Source of the DNA: Hemicentrotus pulcherrimus
Lineage: Eukaryota; Echinodermata; Echinoidea; Camarodonta; Strongylocentrotidae
DNA length: 47,397 nt
NCBI GenBank assembly: GCA_003118195.1
Contig: BEXV01000082.1
Coordinates: forward strand, 399,173-446,569
Direction of reading: 5' to 3'
Shown here: positions 1-11,564 of the stretch, piece by piece
Layout: the number at the start of each line of letters is the position of its first letter
Numbering within the stretch: position 1 is the stretch's first letter
Notes under the pieces: model-generated
Databases searched by the model: none
What the model was told of the DNA's origin: nothing
The model's input: the letters and a program-made list of their open reading frames with translations, nothing else
Position numbers and translations under genes: made by a program

Positions 1-245
1 ATGAGAAAGGAAAATGGACACTTTTTGCAATGGAAAATGGGAACATGTCAAAGGAAAAGGGGCAGGTGTCAAAAATAAAAAGGGCACTCGTCAGAGGTGA
101 AAAGGGGGAACGGGCACTTTTACTAAGTAATAGGGGCACTTGTCAAAGTAAAAGGGGCACTTCTTACAAAATAGAAGGGCACTTTTCCTATGTAAAAAGG
201 GGCACTTTTGGGGTATCTGAAAAAGTGGGGGGGGCACTGTGCCCC
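1..245. repeat. degenerate GGGGCAC tandem array
   Basis: About nine imperfect copies of a 20-27 bp unit built around AAAAGGGGCACTTNT run from the left edge to a G-rich then C-rich stretch at about 225-260. The early copies are more diverged (ggacact, gggcaggtg), the later ones closer to the core. Open frames of 60-90 codons through it on both strands are low-complexity and not genes. The array may continue left of the window. Confidence 0.75.
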
Positions 246-285
246 CCTGCCCCCCCCCGGAGGGCCGCCTCTGTACTCTACTCAC

Positions 286-334
286 AATGTAGTTTACTCT
301 AAAATTATAATATAATCTTAGAGTAAACTACATT
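286..334. repeat. perfect inverted repeat (hairpin), 17-bp stem
   Basis: The left arm (286-302) reads aatgtagtttactctaa and the right arm (318-334) is its exact reverse complement, around a 15-nt AT-rich loop. It directly follows the GGGGCAC array and the C/G-rich block. It may be the terminus of a foldback or MITE-like element; no target duplication was identified. Confidence 0.85.
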
Positions 335-2700
335 TATTATAGTCAACGTCAGCTGATTGAAAAGTTAATGATGCTGTACTCCCGACAAGGAGAAGATGGT
401 TAATAGACAAATGGGAAAAGATACATGTACATAACTGATTTCGTTCGTAACTCAAGCATGAAAGGTGGAATGGTTGAATTAGGGGCTTTGTAAGATGTAA
501 GCTTAGGTCATATCCCCAAGGGACAAGAATAGAGGCAAATAAATTTTCACATATCTTGGAAAGGGTATGAAATATTATGAATTATTTAGTTGTTTACTGT
601 ATGTATAAAGCATTATCGTGAAGAGCTTAGAGATTATGTGCCTCCGGTGGAAACAATGTTCCACGCCAATTTCCGCGGCAATCTCAAGGACCCTCCCAAT
701 TTTTTATTTAAAAAATCGCTTGTATGTGAGCTTATTTGAAGGACCCGCTTCTGCCCGCTTCTGCCTAAACCTAAAGCTTTTCTTTTGGGTAATTTTATAT
801 TTCTATCAAGATTTGAATGATATTACATCGTACGGATAATGTAAGATTAGTATCTATACAGCGTTCTTGCTCAATAATTACGCGATATAATTTTGTTGCC
901 TTATAATATATGATTATTAGGTGATCTGCCGTGTAGCGTAGCAGAGCACCTATTGATTTCTTATGGATTTTTTTCGCTGCATACCTCATGAATCACAATG
1001 ATTGATGATCTTGACAATGAAATTTCCATGACATGTGCCATAATTATGCATGAATATTGATCCTAATAAAAATTGTTACATAATAGTTGTAATTTCTGAA
1101 TAATATTTCATTTCATTTGTTTTGTAAGGCGCTTAGAAACTGTATATACCAGCGCTATATAAATCTTGGATATTATTTTTTTTAAAGCATAAACCTGACG
1201 GCATGGGTAGATTTTTGGTCACACCCATGTTTAAACGTCTTTGGTGCACGCTTAATGGCGGACGCGTACGCGTGCGTCAAACAATTTTAAATTTATTGGT
1301 CAAAATATTACTACACGTTTCAGATCTTTTTGAACATGTAACATATTTTGTTAAATTGCGTCCGTGCGGGCGGGTATTTTGCATGTGCCACCCGTACTGA
1401 TTGTAATTTTCTCACTTGCATTGTGTACTGATTCTTTTCACAGCAATTTGAAATCACTTTTAGCCGTTATTGACCTTAATTTAGCTCATAATAGGCTACG
1501 TTCGTTTAACCTCAAAATTGACGCACGCGCGCAAATGCAAAATTTACCAAAAGCGGTTAAAACTCTTCAGAATGGCTAGTTACCCCATTTTTTTCTTAAA
1601 ATGTTCTGATGATGATGATGATGAATTGGAGACGTGATTTTATGTATCGAGTTTCCTGTTAGAATGTTTTGACGTCAACATAGTGCCACTTATTAATTAA
1701 AGGAAACAATTAATCGATTAGGTTATATTTGCCTTTATGGTTTTGAATATATCTCGTCTAACCCTACTCTGGTACAACAGATACATTTTTTGATCTGAAG
1801 ACGGGAACGTGGTCAAAATTCCTAGTTAAGGTTAAGACTGCAAAATATGCAATTTTTGTTTATTCTTGTACGTGCAATGTCCCATTGAAATGTACTGGAA
1901 ATGTATAGAAACGTTAGAGTAAAGAAGGATGCCCCATTTTATGGAAAAGCGCTTCATTAATACAACGATAAAAATGTCTTATTTTAAGCCATGTTCTATC
2001 TCAACCTAATAATTATCAGCTAGGTTATCTTAGAGACGTGGCGCTTCAAACATGTTTTATTCATGCACAGTTCCTTCTATGTAGGGCCTATTATATCTCG
2101 ATGTAACGAACTGAATGTTATTATCTGTAAACAGTTATTTTACATTGCGAATAAAACAAACAAACAAACAAACAAACTTTAAAATATCGGTAGCATAATA
2201 CCAATGCACTCCCAAGGTAAAATTTCGCGTCACTCCTATCCCCTTCTCCACCTCCACCACCACCACCACCACTATAATCTCTGATTTCTTGTTTCGATTT
2301 CACTTTTTAGTGAAAATTAATAGTGTTAGAAAAACAAAAGGATTGTGATATGCACTTTCAGCGTCTATTTCCTGTTATGATATTCTTAACAAGATACGCC
2401 AGCATCCGTTGTGAAAGGTACTACATTTTTGCGGTTTTTGGGATAGATTCTTACTGAAGTCTTGAATACTCATTTCTGATGATTTGGTATATTCCTATGT
2501 TAGAGGATCTCTAGCATGCTTTCACCACGCACATGACCTGTCGGAACATGCTGTACATCCGCTTTGCTCGATCTCGTGAACTATCACGAATAATGTCCTA
2601 TAATATTTCTATTTAATTGATCTTTATCTTTAAAAGTATTAACGTAGAAATGTGACTTTCACTTGCATAATATATATATAACATCAAAAATAATATAAAT
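335..2700. other. intergenic DNA, no gene seen
   Basis: No reading frame here has convincing protein character or splice-compatible neighbours. Visible items are a fragment of the dispersed GCGCTATATAAAT family in reverse orientation (about 1110-1175), a short GAT run near 1608-1625, and an (AAAC)n run near 2153-2176. The word tagggcctatta near 2080 is common in echinoderm DNA. Confidence 0.5.
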
Positions 2701-2789
2701 ATATACATTATATACATTATATTACATTATAGACTCTATACGAGGTCAAGGGAAAATGGAGCGAAAAGAAGAAAAGAAGAAGAGAATGA

Positions 2790-3297
2790 TGGAAAGAAAG
2801 AGAGAGAGAGAGGGAGAGAGGGGGAGAGAGGGGGACAAGAAAAAAGAGAGGGGAGAGACAGGAAGAGAAAGAGAGAGAGAGAGTGAAAGAGAGACAGACA
2901 GACAGACAAACAGAGAGTAGGAGATAAATAGAGAGAAGGTGAAAGAGAACAATGTATATTCCTTGTTTATTAATTGAATAAAATAATCATACTTAGTAAA
3001 CATGCTAAATAAGATATATCATAATAAAGAACTACTCACTTGCGGATAGCGATTGGAAAAAAGTAAGGAGTGATGGAGATAATGGGAGAAATAAGGGGGG
3101 GGGGGGTGACGGGGAGAAATGGTAAACATGGGACTCTGGTAGTAGTAATGAGGCTTACCGGAAAAGCCATACGTGAGGTGTATAGAGTAGAATGATTTTA
3201 AGAGACAGATGAGAATCGGAAGGAAAGAAAATATCAATACGGCTTAGATCGTAATCGAGAGTGAACGAAGGATCGGGAGAGACAAAGACAGACATAA

Positions 3298-3329
<32 letters not shown>

Positions 3330-3396
3330 GGGGGAGAGAAATAGACGCACACATACACACACAGATAGACAGAGACAGACAGACAGACAGACGCGC

Positions 3397-3425
<29 letters not shown>
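2790..3425. repeat. GA-rich microsatellite cluster
   Basis: Two purine-rich tracts, about 2795-2910 and 3255-3425, consist of (GA)n, (GGGA)n and (ACAG)n runs. Between them (about 3010-3250) is unremarkable sequence with a G run near 3096. Ser/Leu-rich open frames on the minus strand are products of the repeats. Confidence 0.85.
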
Positions 3426-3427
<2 letters not shown>

Positions 3428-3650
3428 AGTACATAATCAACCAGCATATATATCTAAAACAACATCGCAGGCATTAACTTGAGGATTATAATAATACGTT
3501 TTAACAAATTTACATGTTGATAACAGAAAATTAGGAAATGTATTTTAAAATCTCGTAGCAATTTATTATGACTTAAAAAAAAAAAATTGGAAAGGGTATC
3601 CCAAATCAACATTATTTGCATTTCATCAGGACCCTTTTATTCCTTTTCAA

Positions 3651-4003
3651 CAGCGCTTCTCAACCCATGTGTCGTGAAGCTCTGTCAGGTGACCCGTGAG
3701 GTCGGCCAAAACAGAATTTTCAAAACAGAATTTCCAAAATAGAATAATATAAGAATAAAAATAGTTTCTCATTTGACATGATACAGCTGGAATTCATTCA
3801 TTAACTGTTAAATGCTATTTTGTCGAAGATTTTTGTCTATATGAAATTAGTGATGTCGTCGGTACTGACAGTGGCACTTCACATTATAATTAGCACAAAA
3901 TTCATTCTCGTTTTTCTAGTGTCATGTTTTCTTGTCAGTTTTTATTCTCGTTAAGTTTTTGAAAGGTGGGTCTCGAGTTAAAAACAACGGTTAAGAAGCG
4001 CCG
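3651..4003. mobile_element. hAT-like non-autonomous element remnant
   Basis: The left end reads CAGCGCTTCTCAACC (3651-3665). The right end (3989-4003, ggttaagaagcgccg) is its reverse complement with two mismatches. The CAG start followed by TTCTCAACC and then a GTCGTGAAGC..GGTGACC segment resembles Charlie-type hAT termini. I could not find a matching 8-bp target duplication and saw no transposase, so this is a decayed copy. Confidence 0.5.
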
Positions 4004-4625
4004 TTACATCAGATATATTTGCAAATTTATGTATAAATCAAAACATGGCTTATGCTTGAAGATTGATATGAGTTGAAGGCAAAGATAAAACATAACATAT
4101 AATTAATCGTAAGAATAAAACTTATAAACTTTTAAATTAGTAGGCCTATATCTCCTTTTACCTTTAAAAAAAAAGAGTTATTTGTGGATCTTTCATTTTA
4201 TTAGTTGTTTTAGTTTTTTTTTCTTTTGTTTTCTATCCCTCCTTGTTATTTTTGAATGAGCGTTGTGGTGTATATTTTTGTTTTCAGTTTAGACTATTAC
4301 AACAGCTTATTGCTGATTGTAAGTTGCAAGTTACCACACCTTTCAAAAACATATAAATCCATTTGCATTTCTCTTGCATATTCATATCAGGTTAGAAAAT
4401 GAAACTAAATAAAAATCAAAATTAATGTGTCTACTACATAACTTTTTAACCCCTCCCCTCCCCTTTCTCTTTCTCTAATAGCCGTTGGATCAAAGGACAA
4501 AAATACAACCGTTATTAATGTTTGCTATTGATATTGTACAATTAATGTTGCAGAGCTAGGATATAGAGAAAATTTGTGAAACAAGACAAAGTTCTCCAGC
4601 AACAACATCAGTTCACGGTGACAAG
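4004..4625. other. upstream flank of the NLR gene
   Basis: This holds an AT-rich stretch, the word taggcctata near 4141, and a C/T-rich tract at about 4450-4475. I see no convincing TATA box or initiator. The 5' UTR of the NLR gene should lie in its right part, but its start cannot be fixed from sequence alone. Confidence 0.35.
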
Positions 4626-4671
4626 ATGGATGGACTGTCAACGAACGATCTAGCAGAAAAGTCAAGATCGG
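4626..4671 (+). CDS. NLR exon 1, N-terminal leader of 15 codons
   Basis: ATG in the context acaagATGG starts a short exon encoding MDGLSTNDLAEKSRS plus one nucleotide, ending at the donor G|GTAAAT. The phase-1 end fits the next exon exactly. Short exons are the hardest to prove; an alternative is that translation starts at the ATG at 5776 in exon 2. Confidence 0.6.
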
Positions 4672-7600
4672 GTAAATTTGACTCGCCAAGTACGCCTATC
4701 TATCTGTCTCAAATGCATTCCAATGAACATTTATCACCAAACATACTCTATAATGACTCAATCTGTCTTTCACGATCAATATTGGTTTGTCTGCCACCGC
4801 TTCGCAGCTCTCTACTCATTACCGTTACTTCGTGAAAATAGGGACGAATATGCGTCATATTTCGGAAATTAAATACCCTCTTCTTATAGAAGGTTAATTT
4901 TTTCTTCTTTTTTTCTTCTCTTTTTTTCAAAAACATTTCTTTACGTACATCTCAAAGGAAGTTAAGTGTAATCTTTCTTGAAAAACTTCTTCTCATCATA
5001 GCATAAGTAATTTTCTTCTACCGTCAAATCTGCTTTGGCGACTACCTTGTATAGAAGGGGTCCGCTCGCTATTCATAAGAAAGGCTAATTACCAGGACCG
5101 CTATTCATAAGTCTGCTATTAGGGACCGCTATTAATAATTTCAGGAAAGGATCATTATTTATAAGGACCGCTATTCACAATACGAGAATAGGGTCGCTAT
5201 TTATGATACGATGGTATTATGAATAGCGACCATCATTTCGTAGTATGAATAGCGGTCCGAGTACTGACCTCCAATATCAATTATGAATAGCGCCCTATCT
5301 TCATATTAATGTATAGCGACCCCAATTTTGTGTTATGAATAGCGGTCCTGACGAGTAATGTCCCTCAATATGAATAATGAATAGCGACCCTCATCTCACG
5401 TTACGAAAAGCGGTCGTTATGAATAGTGACCCTCTTTCCGTTTTATGAATAGCGGTCCTTCACGTATAGGAAGTTCCACCTTATGAATAACGGTCCTTAA
5501 GAACAACGGTCCTTATGACTAGCGCAGTTACCCCCTATAAAAAGACCACCTGTTCATAAAGACCAGATTTTTTTGTTTTCCTCGGGCAGAGTTTCTCATT
5601 GAAACATGATTGTATCTAAAGGAACCTGCACAAAATATCTGCTCATAAAGTTTTTCTTGTAACCCTTCGATAATATAGAATTTCACTTTATATTCATTAC
5701 ATTTTTATAGCAAGCCTAATTGACCTAAACGGAATATTTGTATGTTTTCTTATCCTAACTGCCTAAGGGCCAGCTATGACAAAAATTCCCCTTCAACTCG
5801 GAGATGACTTCCTAGCTATGCTGGCAAGCGACATAGAGACCGAGGAGCAAGCTGAGGCCCTTGGACGTGCACTTGGCTTCAAACAAGCTGAAATAAATCG
5901 CTTCATGGCCACCAACCGCATGGGTAATCAGGTGACCTGTGCAGGAACGAGACAGATGCTTTTCGCCTGGCGTCAGGGTGTGTCTCCTTCAGACCAACCT
6001 GCAAGGTTGAGGGACTCCCTCTTCGAAGCCGGCCTTGTTGCCTTGGCTGAGACGTACCTCGGGGAGAAAACGCATACAAGAGGTTGGTTCTGCATTTGGT
6101 TTACACGAGAATTGAAATGGACACACAAACGCCTTACTAAAGAAAAACATTATATAAGCGTCTACATAATGGGGGTTTTAAATGCTTCAAAAAATAATCA
6201 TCATAATATCATTTTCTATTTGATAGTCTAAATCGGACTCTTTTTATAGCTCCTCTGTTTGAAAATGTGAAATTCATCTGTTTCTTATCAAATCCACCTA
6301 AAATTATTGTTTTTATATGACCTAAAGACTTAAACTGTGCTACCTAAAGGTATATAAGCCAGACTAATATAGGTCTGCTTCGCCAGGTCAGATATATTGA
6401 ATACTAAATGTACCGTAAATTGCTTTTCTTTGTGTGCATTTTCTATTCACTAGATCCGAAATCACGGCCGTTTCTACCAATGTTTTCCTTCGACTACTGC
6501 CTTCAAACGCTAAAAGACCATTACAAGACCGTCCTGTGCCAAATACAACGTAGGCCATGGGACCCTAATGACTTTGCTGATCTTAAGCACTTATTTACGG
6601 ATATTAATCTGTTTAAGTTTGACCGAAGCACAGGACAGGTTCTGAAGACACCCTTGGAAGGTTCTGTAAACGGCATATTCGGAACACAGGTCGATGGTCA
6701 GTTCCCAAAACGAATGCTACTCACGGCACCTGGCGGTCATGGAAAAACCTGTACAGTTGCCAAGTTGGCCTATGATTGGGTACATCAAACCGATGGATCA
6801 CCTATGAAAGGTATGAAGGCGCTCTTTGTGTTAAAGCTGAGGGAAGTTGAGGAATCAATGGACCTGGGTGAAGCCATCATTTCACAGCTCCTAGGTGACG
6901 TTCCTGGAGTTACACCGGAGTCAGTAGAGAACTTTCTGGAGACCCATCAAGAGTCATGCGCCATCATATTCGATGGATACGACGAGTACAAAGGAAGCAT
7001 CAAGTCGACCATCACAAGTCTGACCAAGGTTCTCCGAAACAAGAAGCTGAAGAACTGCAGAGTTCTCGTGACCACTCGACCATATCTGGAGGGAGATTTC
7101 ATGCAAGGAGAACTCTCCAGAACATACACCAAGATGTCCATAGAAGGATTCACGCCAGATTCATCAGTCGAGTTCATCAGACGCTATTTTAAAGCAAGAT
7201 CAAATTCCAAGAGTAGTGAAGAACTCCTCAAGTATCTTAGCCAGAATTCTTTTCTGGATAGTTTGATTCAAGTTCCACTTTTCTGTATTATGGTGTGTCA
7301 TCTATACGAAGTGGAAGCTCTATCTAACGCCAACTCATTAACGAGTCTCTTTGATAATATAAACCGATTCTTGCTCCAACACGCATTAGCAAAAGAGGCC
7401 CCGCCACTGTTACCAAACAAAGTAACAGCCGAAGACGTTCTTCATGATCTGGGCAAATTTGCCTATGATGGACTTCAAAGTGATTGCAAAAAGCTTGTGT
7501 TTCAAGTAGAAGAGTTCAAAAATTATCGTGATGCATACACAATCGGCATAAAAATGGGAATCCTTTCTGCCTCCATGATACCCGTCAAACACCTGGTCGA

Positions 7601-10600
7601 CCGTCAAACATCAAAGACCTTGGTCGAATTCTTTCATAAACTGGAACAGGAATATTGCGCGAGTGTTTACATGCGACGACTAGGTCTCGTCGGAGAAAGT
7701 CGCTTTTCGAAAATCAGGGGCACATCAAAACTGGATTCGTTGTTGGCCAGAGATGTGAACACGGTAGCTAAAACGCTGGAATTTGAGAACGTACTTTGTT
7801 TCGTCGCAGGTGCAAGTGGACCAGCTTGCCTTGCCGTCTTCAAACACATTGCCAATCAGGTGAAGGACTTTGTCCTGTACTACAAATGTCGGTTGGTGTT
7901 GCGCTGTCTCTTAGAAGCAGATGAAAGTTATGTAGATGACCGGGTGACCAGTGCTTTGAGAAAGTGTTTCTGGGATGGCAAACTGGATCTCCACCCCCTT
8001 ACTGACATTATAATGATTGGTTTGGAAAGACTACCGCATGCTGCCAAGGCAGAGGTACCCATATTACATTATTACATATCTAAAATGATTGCCAAACTTA
8101 ATTGTGTTATAAAACTTTGAGTCAACTACTTTATTTGGGCCTCCAAATAGGATAGGCAATAACATGTTATATGAATTATCCTACTTTAATTGAAAGAAAT
8201 CTTGACAGTATGTTATACATGTATAGCTCCATCCCCTCAAAGACTCGGTGGTGGAGCACTGGAGCTTATGGTAGAGGTTATAAACGATATATATTGTACC
8301 TATAGACAAAGACAGAGAATGACCCCTTAGACTAATCTGCATCTCTGTGAATGAGATTTCAATAGGGTTCTTTCATGAAATATTCACCATTCGTCTACGT
8401 CTTTCTGTATTCTAAGTGATTTAATTGAAGTTTCAAAAAAGTTTTCGCCATTGGGTTGTGGTGCTGTATAGGTCCTTTGAAGTGGTTGGCATTCTGCTAA
8501 AGTGACTTCGTCTTTGCATAAGGCTCTCGTAACTTTTCAACTACACGATTCGTTTCAATCTTCTTATTTTTGCAGATTTCATCCGTTTCCTTGTATAGCA
8601 CACATCTTTCGGTTGCCATGACAACCCGATTGTGGTTTTGCTTGGCTTCTTTTGACAACCTCTACAACCTGTACCTGAACAACGCATCAGTGAACTTGGA
8701 TAGTGGTCAGTCTCTTCCATGCCTTCCATCCGTTCGTAGACTGGAGGCTTGGTCCCTTCGAGAGGAGACGTTCAGCCATCTCACACGGGTATAATAAGCA
8801 ATGATTCTGATGAAGCTATTGACATTTTCATGTTTACTGTTGAAGCATTTTGAATGAGCTCAGTGAAACATCACTCCAAGCTAAAATTTGTTCCGAAACG
8901 GTCAGGTCCCATACAAAAGTACTATCCTAAGTAAGAAGTACCGTCGATGTACTATGTGTTTAAGTTCCATGATAATCCAGGACGGAATTGAATTAAGATA
9001 GGCATATAATTATATGCGTAGTAATTAGAACAGAAAACATGTATAGATGTATTAACTTGATTATGAATATATAGAGAGTTAATTTTCCCCATATCTGTAT
9101 CAAAGCTATAAAAGATGCGATCACTTAACTTATGTTTTATCAAAACGAAACTATTCAAACACTGTTCCACCAGGATCTGTGCTTTAAGTCCAAAGGTATA
9201 AACAATGATCATAATTGTATACAACTGCTCTACTCTTACCAATCATAACCTGTTTGAATGGGGGCAAGGAATCTTCTCATTCTCTAAACAAAAAGTTCGA
9301 ATTAACTAGTTTTCTTTCTACATTTCCCAGTGTCTTCCATCCGTGAAGGATCTAGAGGTTTGGATCGGGAACGATGACAACGTGGACCAGGCCATGGAAC
9401 GGATCACCCGGAGTCTTAGCGAGATCGGCCCCACCTTGAGATGGGTGGAAATCAATGGCCTGCTCAACATCAACGGATCGACCGTGTCGAAGGCGACATG
9501 CGAGGAGTTTGGGCGCACGGTCCAACAAAAGGTGACTCAGCTCGAGACACTTTGTATGGTTGAGATCAAGATGGAAGATGTAGATGGCTTGGTCGAGATT
9601 GTACAGTCGTGCAAGGGTGTTGGAACTTTGAAAGAATTAAGGTTAGTATTTCAAGTCAAACTTTACCATTAAATGTAAATTTCGCTGCGTTGTTGGCCCA
9701 ATATATCCATGTAAGCCATTTAGCTCAATGTGCCTCGAGCCTCCCTATTGCAAAAGTTTATATTAATAAAATAAGTTTTGTTACGATATTGAACTGAACT
9801 GAATTGAATTGAATTGAATTGAATCACATATTAACACAATCGCATATTGGTATATCAAACTGATTGGGCAATGTGATCAGCAGCCTTGTACTTAACCTTT
9901 AGAAATGAAAATGACATAAAGCCATAATCTAATAAATGGTTTCTAAGTGAAACAGATTATAGTACTGAAATTGCCCTTAAGTTGATTTGTTTTGAAAGGC
10001 TTTGCGATCGTATTTATTGTACAATGGCATTGGTGTAGACACTGTTCGAGAACAAAATTGATTGATTATTAAAAAATAGGCCAACGTGTATTTATATAAA
10101 TTAATTAAGCCCGGGTCTACCAGAATTTTGATCATGTTGAAATCATGACTTCTAAATGACTTCCATTTTATACCGAATGCCCATAACTCCAAATGTTATA
10201 TTTTTTCATTATTTATTACGCTGAAATCGACGTCATTTTTTAAAATATTTTCATTTATCATTGTATAGATTTAAGTGTGATGAGCACCTCGACAAGGACA
10301 CCCTCTACAACTTTCTGGATGACATCGGCACCAGGATGGAATCTTTTGATGGATTCCGAAATAAGAGATGTAAATGCATGAGAGTTATTGTCAAGCATGT
10401 AAGTATATTGTTTGGTAGTTTGCTGTCTTGTTCCTTATGGGATTGCCAGGTTTTCCCCCTCCTGTTATTTCATTGTTCTCTCATTGTTTCGTACTGATGC
10501 TCTGGCAAAATTTATGCAGCAGTTACACTTATACATCGCGATTCACTCTAGCATTTAAAAGCACTTCACACAAGTTGGCTTTATGCTTGAAAATATCGAT

Positions 10601-10930
10601 AAAAATAAAACGAAACTTGTATTAACTTGAGAAAAACGAATATAACCGAATAGCCGAGATATTTCCAATCAATTAACCTGTGATCATCCCCGACTCATTA
10701 ATTAGGCCTCATTGTGAATACTGAGGATTTTTCGGTGAATTCATGACTTTTTCAACGCTTTCGATCATGCCAAATGTTTTTACTAGCAGTACTGGATAAG
10801 TAAAGAATATTTTACTCGATATAGATCAGGGGCTTCCTGGTCATAATGAACCACATTTCCTCTCTTTCATTTATCCATTTTTTTTTCATAGACGGATAAC
10901 TCCATACTTAACTGGAAAGTTCGCAGATAG
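4626..10930 (+). CDS. NLR-type receptor: death domain, NACHT, LRR-like tail (7 exons)
   Basis: Predicted intracellular innate-immune sensor of the NACHT/NLR class. Join 4626-4671, 5774-6082, 6454-8054, 8576-8788, 9331-9641, 10269-10398, 10892-10930: 2649 nt, 882 aa plus TAG. Every junction is GT/AG and every phase agrees. Residues about 18-110 form a death fold with the ALGRALGF and MLFAWRQG helices. Residues about 150-470 form a NACHT domain with Walker A PGGHGKT (211-217) and Walker B AIIFDGYDEY (288-297), followed by VLVTTRP as the sensor-1-like strand. Residues 653-882 contain spaced Leu/Val strands such as LETLCMVEIKMEDVDGL, like degenerate LRRs. Death-NACHT-LRR receptors are a large family in sea urchins. 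The start ATG has A at -3. No stop or frameshift is seen. The ligand is unknown; a shorter LRR region than usual is an inference. Confidence 0.85.
5019..5650. repeat. MITE with internal palindromic AATAGCGGTCC array (NLR intron 1)
   Basis: The left end, taccgtcaaatctgctttgg, matches the TACAGTCAAACCTGCTTTAG terminus of elements at 20721 and 27860. The right part (5535-5650) matches their interior (aaagaccacctgt, tttctcattgaaacatg) but is decayed. Between them, about 5040-5200 carries copies of GGACCGCTATTCATAA. About 5200-5520 carries roughly ten copies in the opposite orientation, TTATGAATAGCGGTCC. The whole array is therefore a large imperfect palindrome centred near 5205. Confidence 0.75.
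5774..6082 (+). CDS. NLR exon 2, death domain
   Basis: Encodes the death-fold domain (IPLQLGDDFLAML ... GLVALAETYLG). The acceptor is CCAG at 5770-5773. A second AG at 5766-5767 would add Gly-Pro in frame. The donor AG|GTTGGT leaves one nucleotide, completed by the next exon to Asp. Without this splice the frame runs into intron sequence and stops at 6229. Confidence 0.85.
6454..8054 (+). CDS. NLR exon 3, NACHT domain and helical region
   Basis: A single 1601-nt exon holds the whole NACHT NTPase and its winged-helix/superhelical continuation. It contains GGHGKT for phosphate binding, FDGYDEY for Mg2+ and hydrolysis, and VLVTTRPYLEGDF. The acceptor follows ttctattcactag. The donor GAG|GTACCC ends in phase 0. 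One large exon for the NACHT is usual in this family. Confidence 0.9.
8576..8788 (+). CDS. NLR exon 4, LRR-like segment
   Basis: Acceptor after cttatttttgcag; 71 codons, phase 0 at both ends; donor CGG|GTATAA. Encodes LRR-like text (FDNLYNLYLNNASVNLDSG and LPSVRRLEAW). Exon 5 begins with a similar CLPSV motif, so exons 4 and 5 may derive from one duplicated LRR unit. Confidence 0.75.
9331..9641 (+). CDS. NLR exon 5, LRR-like segment
   Basis: Acceptor after ttctacatttcccag, donor AAG|GTTAGT, phase 0 in and 2 out. It encodes two or three LRR-like repeats (LRWVEINGLLNINGS, LETLCMVEIKMEDVDGL, GTLKELR) with long amphipathic linkers, as in C-terminal sensor regions of NLRs. GC content is clearly higher than in the flanking introns. 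Confidence 0.8.
10269..10398 (+). CDS. NLR exon 6, last LRR-like repeat
   Basis: Acceptor after cattgtatag completes an Arg codon split with exon 5. Encodes FKCDEHLDKDTLYNFLDDIG and a Lys/Arg/Cys-rich strand (NKRCKCMRVIVKH). Donor CAT|GTAAGT is near consensus, phase 0. Confidence 0.75.
10892..10930 (+). CDS. NLR exon 7, C-terminus and stop
   Basis: A strong pyrimidine tract (ttttttttcatag) precedes 12 codons, TDNSILNWKVRR, and TAG at 10928-10930. The phase matches exon 6. It looks like a last beta strand. A terminal exon this short is less certain than the others. Confidence 0.6.
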   Translation, partial: TDNSILNWKVRR

Positions 10931-11479
10931 GATTTCGTATAAGAGACAATTGAAGGAACATTGTGTTCCTGAAAGATTGCTACTAAACCTGCCACGATTT
11001 CACCAAAAGAGCAGCCTTGTCGATGGAAGAATGGATCATATAGAATAATCAAAGCTGTATTTACAGAGGCTTTAGAGGAGATACATCTAGGTGCCACCAT
11101 TCTGTGTTCAGGTTTTCAACAATGTAGTGCGGACCATGACTTAACCGCCCAAATTTGGCTCCTGAATCGTGTATGTTTGGAGTAAGAAAAGCTGGTCTTT
11201 CTTCTTGAAATTCAATACAGGTCAATTTAATGATTGTAAAGTTTGATATGTCATATGGATGAAGATGAATAAGAAGAAGTGAAATATTACTATGATTAGA
11301 ATGGTGTCAAGAAATACTTTCCGGAATTGTCGGATATCTGTTAATTTGGTATATATACAGGCTATGTCAAGTCCACAAGGTATTGAGATACTTTTGGCCA
11401 AAAGTCAGTTTGGATATTAAATGCTTACATATCTTAAATAATCACTCCAGAAACTGAAGCATGACACTTGATAGTGTAA

Positions 11480-11485
11480 AATAAA
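11480..11485 (+). terminator. candidate polyadenylation signal for the NLR gene
   Basis: AATAAA lies about 550 nt after the NLR stop, the first clear plus-strand hexamer before the minisatellite. The cleavage site cannot be fixed from this alone. Confidence 0.35.
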
Positions 11486-11564
11486 ATATTTGTGATAACT
11501 TACACAACATCACGTTTTCTTTCATTTGCTTCCCGTTCTCACTATTTATACAAACGCTATCCTA

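Larger units (their letters stand above)
6083..10891 (+). other. NLR introns 2-6
   Basis: Introns are 6083-6453, 8055-8575, 8789-9330, 9642-10268 and 10399-10891. All are AT-rich with GT/AG ends. The only structure noted is a short GAATT run at about 9795-9823 in intron 5. I see no second gene or RNA gene in them. Confidence 0.6.

Noticed and set aside
1..245. CRISPR-like array of GGGGCAC repeats
   Set aside because: Units are degenerate, with no constant repeat and unique spacer structure, and the window is eukaryotic.
2746..3447. Ser/Leu-rich minus-strand frames of 67-85 codons
   Set aside because: Products of (GA)n microsatellites, with several overlapping frames open at once.
10867..11100. 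77-codon minus-strand frame at the NLR 3' end
   Set aside because: Overlaps NLR exon 7 and its 3' flank; no family likeness, no splice-compatible neighbours.
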